Assembly: GCF_041538045.1 (NCBI RefSeq)
Contig: NZ_JBGOSE010000009.1
Location: 104,311-168,310 of the forward strand
Direction: 5' to 3'
DNA length: 64,000 bases
Origin: Aliiglaciecola sp041538045
GTDB lineage: Bacteria; Pseudomonadota; Gammaproteobacteria; Enterobacterales; Alteromonadaceae
Below the pieces are notes generated by a model. The model saw nothing but the letters and a program-made list of their open reading frames with translations. It had not been told where the DNA came from and did not search any database. Every line of letters begins with the position of its first letter. Position 1 is the first letter of the stretch. Of this stretch, positions 18,139 through 26,746 are shown piece by piece. The position numbers and the translations under genes were made by a program.

Positions 18139-19403
18139 TTCGTGATCCTCTCTGGTACCGGCTTAGTATTCTCATTTCTGCTGTATATGAACATCAAAAC
18201 GAAGAATCCAAAGTACATAATAGTAGCGATTCGAGACGCAATAATCTTCCAGTTCTCTTGCGGTGTGCCACCTAGATAACCTAGGAAAATAAAGACTGCA
18301 GCAAACACCAGTAGATTCCAACGGTGCAAACCACAACGGTAACGCCAAGATTTCACTTTGCCGCGGTCAATCCATGGTAATAAGAACAACGCAACGATTG
18401 CAGCGAACATGGCTATTACACCAAGTAACTTATCAGGTACCGCTTTTAAGATTGCGTAAAACGGTGTGAAGTACCAAACAGGGAAAATATGCTCAGGTGT
18501 TTTCAATGGGTTAGCAATTTCAAAGTTAGGGTGCTCTAAGAAATAGCCGCCCATACCTGGAGCAAAGAACATGACGTAACAGAAGATAAATAAGAATGCC
18601 GCGAATGCAACCATGTCTTTCAACACTATATGCGGGAAGAAAGGCACTACATCATCAATGATGTCGTATTTTTTAGTGTAGTACTCATGCATTTCAAACT
18701 TGGTTTTTTGATCTTCAGTCAACGAACCTTTTTTACGCTTAACTTCAACACCATCAGGGTTATTTGAGCCCACTTCGTGCAATGCAACAATGTGCAAGAA
18801 AACGAGTATGACAATAACCAATGGTAAAGCGATAACGTGTAAGGCAAAGAAACGGTTTAGGGTAGCGCCAGAGATAACGTAGTCACCCTGAATCCACTCA
18901 ACTAAATCAGGTCCAATCACAGGAATAGCACTGAACAGGGAAACAATTACTTGCGCTCCCCAATAAGACATTTGTCCCCAAGGTAATACATACCCCATGA
19001 AGGCTTCAGCCATAAGCGCTAGATAGATAAACATACCAAATAACCACAATAACTCACGAGGCTTTTGGTAAGAGCCGTACATCATGCCGCGGAACATATG
19101 TAAATATACCACGATAAAGAATGCAGATGCCCCTGTGGAGTGCATATACCTAAGTACGTCTCCATAAGGCACGTCACGCATGATGTATTCTACGGAAGCG
19201 AATGCACCTTCAGAAGAAGGGACAAAGTTCATAGTTAACCATACACCGGTAACGATTTGGTTGATTAGTACAATTGTGGCTAAGAAACCAAAGATGTACC
19301 AAAAATTCATATTTTTAGGTGCGGGGTATTGAATAGCGTGCATATTTGCAACGCGCATCATTGGAATACGATATTCAATCCAATCTAAAAGACCTTTAAA
19401 CAT
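18135..19403 (-). CDS. petB: Ubiquinol-cytochrome c reductase, cytochrome b
   Basis: The core membrane subunit of complex III (422 residues, eight predicted helices) with two b haems and the quinol/quinone sites. The Qo-site motif appears as PVWYFTPFYAIL (a PEWY equivalent in which the second residue is Val), with YVLPWGQMSYWGAQV before it. Haem-ligand histidines are in the RYMHSTGAS and FALHVIALP segments. It starts one base after petA ends and overlaps petC by four bases. Confidence 0.97.
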   Translation of the reverse strand: MFKGLLDWIEYRIPMMRVANMHAIQYPAPKNMNFWYIFGFLATIVLINQIVTGVWLTMNFVPSSEGAFASVEYIMRDVPYGDVLRYMHSTGASAFFIVVYLHMFRGMMYGSYQKPRELLWLFGMFIYLALMAEAFMGYVLPWGQMSYWGAQVIVSLFSAIPVIGPDLVEWIQGDYVISGATLNRFFALHVIALPLVIVILVFLHIVALHEVGSNNPDGVEVKRKKGSLTEDQKTKFEMHEYYTKKYDIIDDVVPFFPHIVLKDMVAFAAFLFIFCYVMFFAPGMGGYFLEHPNFEIANPLKTPEHIFPVWYFTPFYAILKAVPDKLLGVIAMFAAIVALFLLPWIDRGKVKSWRYRCGLHRWNLLVFAAVFIFLGYLGGTPQENWKIIASRIATIMYFGFFVLMFIYSRNENTKPVPERITK

Positions 19404-19404
19404 C

Positions 19405-20040
19405 TTATGCTGCCCCCTCGGCTTCTGAACCGATAATTACGGTATTATCATCAACATATTGATAAGGCGGTACAACCAGATTCAAAGGTGCAGGTACACC
19501 GTCGAAAACACGACCAGCCATATCAAATTTAGAGCCGTGACAAGGACAGAAGAATCCTTCGTCGACGCCTTCAACGTATTCAGCAAATGCGCCATCAGTT
19601 AAATGCTGAGGAGAGCACCCTAGGTGAGTACAAATTCCCACTAGAATCAAATACTCTTCTTTTAAAGAACGATAGCGGTTTTTAGCAAATGCTGGCTGCT
19701 GCTCTTGCTCAGAATCAGGGTCCTTAAGAATATCTTCATGTTTAGCTAATGAAGCTAGTAATTCTGGCGTACGCCTTACAACCCAAACTGGTTTGCTTCG
19801 CCAGATAACGCGAATCATTTGCCCAGGCTGAATCTTGCCAATGTCAATTTGCACATCGGCACCAGCGGCCTTAGCTCTTTCGCTAGGGCTCCATGAACCA
19901 ATAAAAGGTACAGCTACACCAACGACACCAGCAGCGCCAACAACTGAAGTTGCTACGGTAAGGAAACGGCGCCTAGGGTTGTCTTGAGGCTGATTGTCAT
20001 TATTTGACGAATCATTTGTATCGACAGACACATTGCTCAT
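19405..20040 (-). CDS. petA: Ubiquinol-cytochrome c reductase, Rieske iron-sulfur subunit
   Basis: The 2Fe-2S subunit of complex III (211 residues). A Tat-type signal/anchor (NPRRRFLTVATSVVG) precedes the hydrophobic helix and the globular domain. Cluster ligands are Cys137/His139 in CTHLGC and Cys165/His168 in CPCHGS, with Cys142-Cys167 as the stabilising disulfide pair. It is first in the petABC operon, with a GA-rich ribosome site ahead of the ATG. Confidence 0.97.
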   Translation of the reverse strand: MSNVSVDTNDSSNNDNQPQDNPRRRFLTVATSVVGAAGVVGVAVPFIGSWSPSERAKAAGADVQIDIGKIQPGQMIRVIWRSKPVWVVRRTPELLASLAKHEDILKDPDSEQEQQPAFAKNRYRSLKEEYLILVGICTHLGCSPQHLTDGAFAEYVEGVDEGFFCPCHGSKFDMAGRVFDGVPAPLNLVVPPYQYVDDNTVIIGSEAEGAA

Positions 20041-20341
20041 CCACTCTTCTCCAAGTTCGGATTTAGTGATACTTCTTGAACATAAAAAGTTGGTTCCGAT
20101 AGCGATTTGCTAACAGGTAACTCGCACAAGAAATTACGGTTTTGTTGAATTTATCTATTAACATGAAATGATAAAAGAAAACCCCTAATAAAGACAAGGA
20201 ATTAAGTAAATATTCCTAAGTTTTATAGGATTAATCTACTCTGAGGCAATTGAATTAAATGTAATAGACATAAAAACACAAATTTTTAACAATAAAAAAC
20301 CCAGCGTTGCTGGGTTTTTTGAAATATTCGTAACGTAAAAA
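20041..20341. other. Intergenic region petA / rpsI
   Basis: About 300 bases between the petABC operon and rpsI. It must hold the petABC promoter (minus strand), but I see no convincing -35/-10 pair. Its left-hand end in window coordinates, next to petA, carries the petA ribosome site; the end next to rpsI carries the rpsI terminator. The middle is AT-rich with no credible gene. Confidence 0.5.
20294..20320 (-). terminator. Intrinsic terminator after rpsI
   Basis: CCCAGC (20300-20305), loop GTT, GCTGGG (20309-20314), flanked by A- and T-runs. It lies 22 bases beyond the rpsI stop on the minus strand and ends the rplM-rpsI transcript. Confidence 0.9.
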
Positions 20342-20734
20342 TTAACGTTTTGAGTATTGAGGACGCTTACGTGCTTTATGAAGACCCACTTTCTTACGCT
20401 CAACTTTACGTGCATCACGAGTTACAAACCCGGCTTTACGTAGCGCTGGACGAAGTGCTTCGTCATATTCCATCAATGCACGAGTAATACCGTGACGGAT
20501 TGCACCAGCTTGACCACTAATACCACCACCGGCTACGGTGACGTATAGGTCAAATTTATCAGTCATTTCAACTAGCTCAAGTGGCTGACGAACAACCATG
20601 CGTGCTGTTTCACGACCGAAGAAAACATCCAAAGGACGCTTGTTAACTACAATGTTACCACTACCTGGACGTAGAAAAACACGAGCGGTAGAGCTTTTGC
20701 GACGGCCTGTGCCGTAGTATTGAGTATCTGCCAT
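20342..20734 (-). CDS. rpsI: 30S ribosomal protein S9
   Basis: Ribosomal protein uS9 (130 residues, standard length). It starts MADTQYYGTGRRKSSTARVFL and ends in the basic tail RKRPQYSKR, which reaches the P-site tRNA. It is 11 bases downstream of rplM and followed by a strong terminator. Confidence 0.99.
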   Translation of the reverse strand: MADTQYYGTGRRKSSTARVFLRPGSGNIVVNKRPLDVFFGRETARMVVRQPLELVEMTDKFDLYVTVAGGGISGQAGAIRHGITRALMEYDEALRPALRKAGFVTRDARKVERKKVGLHKARKRPQYSKR

Positions 20735-20745
20735 TTTTCTGCTCC

Positions 20746-21174
20746 TTAAATGTCTAGAACTTGAGGCTGTTGAGCAGCATGTGAATGCTCAGTACCAGCG
20801 TACACTTTCATTTTGCGGAACATAGCACGTCCAAGAGGACCTTTAGGCAACATACCTTTTACCGCTTTCTCGATGATCATTTCAGGCTTGTGAGCTTGAA
20901 GTTTCTCAAATGTTGTATCTTTCAATCCACCTGGGTAACCAGTGTAGGAATAATAGATTTTGTTCTGTGCCTTACGGCCAGTAACAGTCACTTTATCAGC
21001 ATTGATTACGATAATGTAATCACCAGTGTCAACATGAGGAGTGTACTCTGGCTTATGCTTACCGCGTAAACGTATCGCGATTTCTGTGGCCAAACGGCCT
21101 AGTGTTTTGTCTGCGGCGTCAACCACATACCAGTCGCGTTTTACCGTCTCTGGTTTTGCAACAAAAGTTTTCAT
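20746..21174 (-). CDS. rplM: 50S ribosomal protein L13
   Basis: Ribosomal protein uL13 (142 residues, the usual length) with VKRDWYVVDAADKTLGRLAT at the N-terminus, GDYIIVINADKV and the C-terminal HAAQQPQVLDI. It is the first gene of the rplM-rpsI operon; its leader contains a hairpin (21314-21330). Confidence 0.99.
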   Translation of the reverse strand: MKTFVAKPETVKRDWYVVDAADKTLGRLATEIAIRLRGKHKPEYTPHVDTGDYIIVINADKVTVTGRKAQNKIYYSYTGYPGGLKDTTFEKLQAHKPEMIIEKAVKGMLPKGPLGRAMFRKMKVYAGTEHSHAAQQPQVLDI

Positions 21175-21313
21175 TTTAAAATACCCGAAATATATAAATT
21201 GTTACTGGTTAATTTTCTGCTTTGGTTAAATATCAAGTGCATTGCATCGATATTTCGCCATCCAGAAAACCTCTTAAATCAATATTTTGACCCCTTCGAG
21301 TCGATTGATTCTT

Positions 21314-21357
21314 CCACTTTCCCAAAGTGGGCGTAACTGGGCAGGGCGCGAATTATA
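21314..21357 (-). promoter_or_regulatory. rplM-rpsI -10 element and leader hairpin
   Basis: On the minus strand a perfect -10 box TATAAT (21352-21357) lies about 180 bases before rplM; no good -35 is visible at the right spacing. Downstream, CCACTTT (21314-21320) and AAAGTGG (21324-21330) form a short hairpin in the untranslated leader, a possible site for ribosomal-protein feedback control. The rest of the gap up to 21681 (between rplM and the protease gene) holds no gene that I can support. Confidence 0.45.
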
Positions 21358-21681
21358 CAGAAGTTTTCATAAAACGCGAGGGGGTATTGCAAGTTTTTTA
21401 GCCAATAATGGTAATCAATTCATATTCTATTCATTTAATCTGATCCATTGTATGCCCTAATCTCGTTGCAATAACATTAAATAAATTCTGAAAATAACAC
21501 TAATGGGCGCACAACAGCCGATGCATACCCAGCTCATAAATTTACTCGGAATTAGGGAAATAACCTTGTTTAAGATATATTGCGCTAGATGATTAAACCT
21601 TAGGTAAATTCTAGGGTCATAACTTGCACTATTTAGAATATGTGTTTTGAGTTATTACAACTTTTCTATGGAGTCCGTTAG

Positions 21682-23763
21682 ATGAATTACAGTAAGTGGG
21701 TTTTGTTGGCCATTGCCGCCACTCAAGTAAATATTGCCATGGCGACTAGCCTACGCTCAGAGCAGATCCAATTAAGCAAGCAAAATAGTGATTCGAAAAG
21801 TTCGGTTATCACCCCTCTTATTGTCGGAGGTGCATCGGCAGATGAGGGAGAATACCCCTTTATGTCGGCACTGGTTGTGGTGGGCACGGAAATAGAAACC
21901 ACGGTTTCGGTAAATAGTAGCGATTACGAGTCCAATTCATTCGGTTTTGGTCCAGACGGCGAAGCAACAGGTTCGTTAGTTGACTGTGGAATTGGTGATT
22001 CGCAGTGCCAAGGAGTCAGCAATAACATTTGTTTGATTGAACGTGGAGAGATTAACTTCTCTGAAAAAGCGCTCAATTGTGAATCCGGCGGTGGCATTGG
22101 TGCCATTATCTATAACAACGTGGATGGCCCTTTAGACTCAGGTACATTAGGGGACGACTTTAGCGGCAGTATTCCGGTTGTAGGAATTTCACAACAAGAT
22201 GGACAAGCATTAATCGACTTGCAAAATGCCACAGCCAGCATCACTTCAACGACTCTAGCAGCTACTGCCCAAGATGTCGTTTGTGGCGCAACCTTTTTAG
22301 GTGAACAGTGGATATTAACCGCTGCTCACTGTGTAGATTCTGAAATTGCAGATCAGTATCAGGTTAACGTAGGGGAATATGATCTCAGAGATGGCGCTGA
22401 ACAAGCCATCGCCATTAAACGTATTTATTCTCACCCTAACTTTGATTCAGACTCATTAGACAATGATGTGGCGCTGATTGAGCTGGTAGAAAGTGTCGAA
22501 GGTACGGCGATTCAGCTTGCAGATGCTAGCACCACTGACCAATTAGCTATTGAAAATACTATCGCCACCTCAATTGGTTGGGGTGGACGCACCGGCTATT
22601 TGCCAAATGAAGGTCCTACAGGCAACTTCCCAGATATATTACAAGAAGTCGAGCTTCCTCTACTCACCAATAGCCAATGTCGCAATGAATTAGCCAGTTC
22701 ACAAGGGATCAATCAAGCCAATACGGGTATTTCTGAACAAATGATTTGTGCCGCACTAGACTCTGGCGGAGCAAGTGCCTGCCAAGGAGATAGTGGCGGT
22801 CCTTTATTTGTTGAAACCAATTCTGGTCCCATGCAACTGGGTATTACCAGTTGGGGCATCGGTTGCGCGGCTGAAGGTTACCCTGGCGTATATGCCAGAG
22901 TAGGTGCGTTACTCGATTTTATTGATGCTACCCGCTCAGGTGTGGGTATCACCGGCAATTCAAAAATCACCAACACCCCGGTTGATGTTGCTTTCCAGCA
23001 AGAGTTTACAGTTACCAATAATTCCACCAGCACCATAGTGCCAACCATCAGCCTATCGAATAACAGTGACTTTAGTATCGACAGTTCACAATGTACAACT
23101 TTAACCCCACAACAAAGCTGTCAGCTACTCGTTACCTTTAATGCACAAAACCAAGGACTAAAATCCGCGACCATCTCAATCACCTCTGATGTGCAAGGTA
23201 TACCCACTGGCAATATTAGCATTCAAGGTTATGCTGTTGGCGCAGCCTCTGATTTAGCCAGTTCCATAGGCACGCAAAGTTCAGCCATAAGCTTATATAG
23301 TGGAGGCGACGTGTCTTGGCGTAGTAATTCTCTAGGTGGGGTAGTCAGCGGCAACATATCAGGTAACGAAGAAAGCATATTAATTGCCAGTATTGAAGGC
23401 GCTGGTACACTAGAGTTTGAATGGGCAGTTTCATCAGAAGAAAACGAAGATGAACCAAGCGAACCCTTTGACGCCCTTTATTTATTGATAAATGGTGAAG
23501 AAATAGAATTTATTTCTGGAGAGGTGGATTACACCGAACAAAGCATCTCACTTAGTGAAGGGACTAACCTTGTGGAAATCTCTTATCGCAAAGACGTCAA
23601 TGTCTCAGACGGTGATGATCAGGGCAAAGTGCGTAACTTAACATTTACTGCTGCCAATCCAATAAGCCAACCAACTGACAACAGTTCAGGTGGTGGAGGC
23701 ACTATGACTTGGTTACTTTTACTGATGTTTTCTGGCTTAGGTATGCGAAAACTAGCTTTCTAA
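21682..23763 (+). CDS. Secreted trypsin-fold serine protease with PA insert and GlyGly-CTERM
   Basis: A 693-residue exported S1 peptidase. Signal peptide about 1-21, then a short propeptide to the activation site TPL|IVGG (Ile47). A protease-associated (PA) domain of about 110 residues (roughly 75-190) is inserted between the N-terminal strand and the catalytic His. The triad is His216 (TAAHC), Asp262 (DNDVALIEL) and Ser371 (GDSGGP). The residue six before the catalytic Ser, which sets S1 specificity, is Ser rather than Asp, pointing to chymotrypsin-like rather than trypsin-like cleavage. A beta-rich ASPM/HYDIN-like domain (about 425-520) and another beta region follow. The tail (669-693) is Ser-Gly4, a hydrophobic helix and Arg-Lys, the GlyGly-CTERM signal handled by rhombosortase. 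Vibrio VesB is a comparable type II-secreted protease. The gene converges on mazG with a 12-base overlap. Confidence 0.9.
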   Translation: MNYSKWVLLAIAATQVNIAMATSLRSEQIQLSKQNSDSKSSVITPLIVGGASADEGEYPFMSALVVVGTEIETTVSVNSSDYESNSFGFGPDGEATGSLVDCGIGDSQCQGVSNNICLIERGEINFSEKALNCESGGGIGAIIYNNVDGPLDSGTLGDDFSGSIPVVGISQQDGQALIDLQNATASITSTTLAATAQDVVCGATFLGEQWILTAAHCVDSEIADQYQVNVGEYDLRDGAEQAIAIKRIYSHPNFDSDSLDNDVALIELVESVEGTAIQLADASTTDQLAIENTIATSIGWGGRTGYLPNEGPTGNFPDILQEVELPLLTNSQCRNELASSQGINQANTGISEQMICAALDSGGASACQGDSGGPLFVETNSGPMQLGITSWGIGCAAEGYPGVYARVGALLDFIDATRSGVGITGNSKITNTPVDVAFQQEFTVTNNSTSTIVPTISLSNNSDFSIDSSQCTTLTPQQSCQLLVTFNAQNQGLKSATISITSDVQGIPTGNISIQGYAVGAASDLASSIGTQSSAISLYSGGDVSWRSNSLGGVVSGNISGNEESILIASIEGAGTLEFEWAVSSEENEDEPSEPFDALYLLINGEEIEFISGEVDYTEQSISLSEGTNLVEISYRKDVNVSDGDDQGKVRNLTFTAANPISQPTDNSSGGGGTMTWLLLLMFSGLGMRKLAF

Positions 23764-24594
23764 TTGCTTTACCTTTTGCCAGATGGCTTCCATCTGGCCA
23801 AGGGTGGCCTCAGAAATTTCGCGGTTTTGCTCAGCAAAATGTTGCTCTACCTTTGTGAAGCGCGCGGTGAACTTATGGTTGGCTTTTCTAAGTGCCGTTT
23901 CTGGGTTCACATTAAGGTGCCTCGATAAATTCACCACAGCAAATAGTAAATCGCCCATTTCCTCTTCAATGCGCTGTTGATTTTGGGGCTGTTGCTTCAC
24001 CTCCTCCATCACTTCAGCGATTTCTTCCTCAACTTTATCAACCACTGGAATAACATTAGGCCAATCAAACCCCACTTTTGCGCAGGCTTTTTGAATCTTA
24101 TCAGCGACCATCAGAGGTGACATACCCTGGGGAATATTTTGCAAAATACTCATTGCAGCGGGAATGCCCTTTTGCACCCTTTCTTGTTGTTTAATAGCAT
24201 CCCAATTAAGCTTTACCTGCTCAACACTGAGATCACTTTGTTTGCTGAATATATGGGGGTGGCGACGCTCGAGTTTATCGCTAATAGTTTGCGCAATTTT
24301 TTCAAAATCAAAGGCCTGTTGTTCTTTTCCTAGCTGGGCATAAAACACTACTTGGAACAACAGATCGCCTAGCTCGTCTTGAATATCCAGCATACTGCCA
24401 TTTTCAATGGCATCAGCAACTTCATAAGCTTCTTCGATAGTATATGGCACTATTGATGCGAAGTTCTGTTGTTTGTCCCACGGGCAGCCCGTGTCGGGAT
24501 CACGCAATTTCGCCATAATATTAAGCAAGCGCTCTACTTGTGGGTAGCGCCCCTGCTCCAGGTCATCCAACTCATTTGTCGAGTCTGATGACAT
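23752..24594 (-). CDS. mazG: Nucleoside triphosphate pyrophosphohydrolase MazG
   Basis: A 280-residue all-alpha NTP pyrophosphatase that hydrolyses (d)NTPs to NMP and PPi and in E. coli modulates ppGpp levels. It has two MazG repeats, with metal motifs TIEEAYEVADAI and DELGDLLFQVVF in the first and EEIAEVMEEV with EEMGDLLFAVVN in the second. The N-terminal LRDPDTGCPWDKQQ is typical. Its ATG lies 23 bases inside relA, so it is translationally coupled to the synthetase whose product it is linked to. Confidence 0.96.
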   Translation of the reverse strand: MSSDSTNELDDLEQGRYPQVERLLNIMAKLRDPDTGCPWDKQQNFASIVPYTIEEAYEVADAIENGSMLDIQDELGDLLFQVVFYAQLGKEQQAFDFEKIAQTISDKLERRHPHIFSKQSDLSVEQVKLNWDAIKQQERVQKGIPAAMSILQNIPQGMSPLMVADKIQKACAKVGFDWPNVIPVVDKVEEEIAEVMEEVKQQPQNQQRIEEEMGDLLFAVVNLSRHLNVNPETALRKANHKFTARFTKVEQHFAEQNREISEATLGQMEAIWQKVKQLES

Positions 24595-26728
24595 CAGTGA
24601 CTCCTTTAACCTGTTGTAATCTGGCTATGGTTCTAGACAAACTAGCCAGATCTTTGATTTCCAATGACACCTTAATCTTAGCGGTTTGATCTTTGGTATT
24701 ACTTAAGCTATTTACACCTAACAAAGTTACCTTGTCGTTAGCCAGCACTGTAGTGATATCACGTAATATTCCATCTCTGTCTGAGGTGTAAACGTCTAAA
24801 TCAGTTTGGAAACTGGCTCTTAAATCATTCGCCCAGTTTACCTCAATTTCTCGCTCTGGATGTTGTTCCAACAAGTGATTTAATTGATCGCAGTTTTCCC
24901 GATGTACACTTATCCCCCTTCCCATAGTGATGTAACCTTGTATTGCATCACCGGGTAATGGCTGGCAACACTTAGCAATCTGACTCATGAGATTACCTAC
25001 CCCTTCTACGACTATGCTATCTGTCGTCCCTTTGGCCGGTTTACTTTGAGTCGTTTTAACTCTAGGGTCGATTTCTGGAGGAGGTGCATCAAGTTGTTGT
25101 AAATAGTTAACCACCTGCATAATACGTAGATCGCCGCCACCTATAGCAGCATACAAATCATCAACCTGATTCATGTTAAAGCGTTCGCAGGCTTTTGAAG
25201 CATCTTTTAATACTAAATTCGCTTTGGAGAGCTCCCGTTCTAACAGTTCTTTTCCTGCTTGCAGGTTCTTCTCTTTATCTTGTTTTTTAAACCAAGTGTG
25301 AATTTTTGCCCTAGCCCGAGAAGAGTGCACATAACCTAAACTAGGATGCATCCAATCACGACTAGGATTGAGATTTTTACCGGTTAAGACTTCAACCTGA
25401 TCGCCGGTTTGCAACTGATAAGTAAAGGTCACAATACGTCCATTGACTTTGGCTCCGTTACAGCGGTGCCCCACATTACTATGAATATAGTAAGCAAAAT
25501 CTAAGGGGGTTGAGCCAAGGGGCAAGTCGATAACGTCGCCTTTAGGCGTAAAAACATAAACCCTATCATCGAAGACTTGGCTACGTAACTCTTCAACCAA
25601 GTCCCCTGATTCGGCCACTTCCTCTTGCCACAACAAGATTTTACGCAACCAATTAATTTTGTCTTCATAAGCAGAACGCTCTGTACTCCCCCCTTCTTTA
25701 TATTTCCAGTGAGCGGCAATCCCCAACTCCGCGTCCTGATGCATTTGCTGGGTACGAATTTGAATTTCGACAGGTCGTTCTTCAGGGCCTCGCACTACGG
25801 TATGGATGGATTGGTATCCGTTAGGTTTTGGCGTGGCAATATAGTCATCGAATTCATTAGGAATATGCTTAAAAAGTGAATGCACAATACCCAATGCGCT
25901 ATAACAATCTTGTAATCTCTCCGCGATGATGCGCACCGCTCGAATGTCAAAAAGTTGCTCAAAAGACAAATGCTTTTTCTGCATTTTTTTCCAAATACTA
26001 TAGATATGCTTAGGCCGTCCGTAGACTTTTACCTTGATATTCGCATTATCCATTTCAGTTTGTAAATTATTAACAAACGCTTCGATATACTGCTGTCTAT
26101 CGGTGCGCTTCTCATCTAATAAATTAGCGATTTTTTTATAGGTCTCGGGATGCAAATACCGAAAAGATAGATCTTCAATTTCCCATTTTAGCTGACCGAT
26201 CCCTAACCGATTGGCAAGGGGAGCATAGATAGTTGAACATTCCCTAGCAACAATGACACGAGTTTCTTCGTCGGCGTTTTTCATTTTCTGCAAGGTACAA
26301 ATACGCTCAGCCAACTTAATTAACACCGTACGGACGTCTTCAACCATGGCTAATAACATACGTCGAATGTTATCTATTTGTGTTTCATCAGGCTTTTTAC
26401 TACTGCGACTATGTAGGGTTTTAATTGCATCCATTCTGCGTACACCAGTGATAAGTTGGCGAACGCCTTTGCCAAATTCTTCCTCTATCTGATCATCGTC
26501 TAAACCATGCATCTCACAGTATGGATAAACCAAAGATGCCTGCAAAGTTTCATCGTCCATGTTCAATTCATGGAGAATTTCCACCATTTCTTGCCCCACC
26601 AGTAAAATTTCTGGTGACTCAGAAGTATCTCGCAGTTTTTGTTTGGTATTCTCTGACAAGTTCAGGCAATCAAGCCATTTATCAAATGTAGGTCTTTTGG
26701 GTTGATGAACTGTTCGGATAGAAACCAT
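24572..26728 (-). CDS. relA: GTP pyrophosphokinase RelA
   Basis: The ribosome-associated (p)ppGpp synthetase that responds to uncharged tRNA (718 residues; E. coli 744). The N-terminal HD-type hydrolase domain is degenerate: the expected HDxxED is replaced around SLVYPYCEMHGLDDD, so no hydrolysis is expected. The synthetase domain carries EFDD just before YIATPKPNGYQSIHT, the ExDD signature of monofunctional RelA rather than the RxKD of bifunctional SpoT/Rel, and VEIQIRTQQMHQDAELGIAAHWKYK. TGS (about 385-445), zinc-finger (CCQPLPGD) and ACT domains follow. It sits 18 bases after rlmD and overlaps mazG. Confidence 0.97.
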   Translation of the reverse strand: MVSIRTVHQPKRPTFDKWLDCLNLSENTKQKLRDTSESPEILLVGQEMVEILHELNMDDETLQASLVYPYCEMHGLDDDQIEEEFGKGVRQLITGVRRMDAIKTLHSRSSKKPDETQIDNIRRMLLAMVEDVRTVLIKLAERICTLQKMKNADEETRVIVARECSTIYAPLANRLGIGQLKWEIEDLSFRYLHPETYKKIANLLDEKRTDRQQYIEAFVNNLQTEMDNANIKVKVYGRPKHIYSIWKKMQKKHLSFEQLFDIRAVRIIAERLQDCYSALGIVHSLFKHIPNEFDDYIATPKPNGYQSIHTVVRGPEERPVEIQIRTQQMHQDAELGIAAHWKYKEGGSTERSAYEDKINWLRKILLWQEEVAESGDLVEELRSQVFDDRVYVFTPKGDVIDLPLGSTPLDFAYYIHSNVGHRCNGAKVNGRIVTFTYQLQTGDQVEVLTGKNLNPSRDWMHPSLGYVHSSRARAKIHTWFKKQDKEKNLQAGKELLERELSKANLVLKDASKACERFNMNQVDDLYAAIGGGDLRIMQVVNYLQQLDAPPPEIDPRVKTTQSKPAKGTTDSIVVEGVGNLMSQIAKCCQPLPGDAIQGYITMGRGISVHRENCDQLNHLLEQHPEREIEVNWANDLRASFQTDLDVYTSDRDGILRDITTVLANDKVTLLGVNSLSNTKDQTAKIKVSLEIKDLASLSRTIARLQQVKGVTDVIRLDK

Positions 26729-26746
26729 AATAATAGCCCAGTAACG

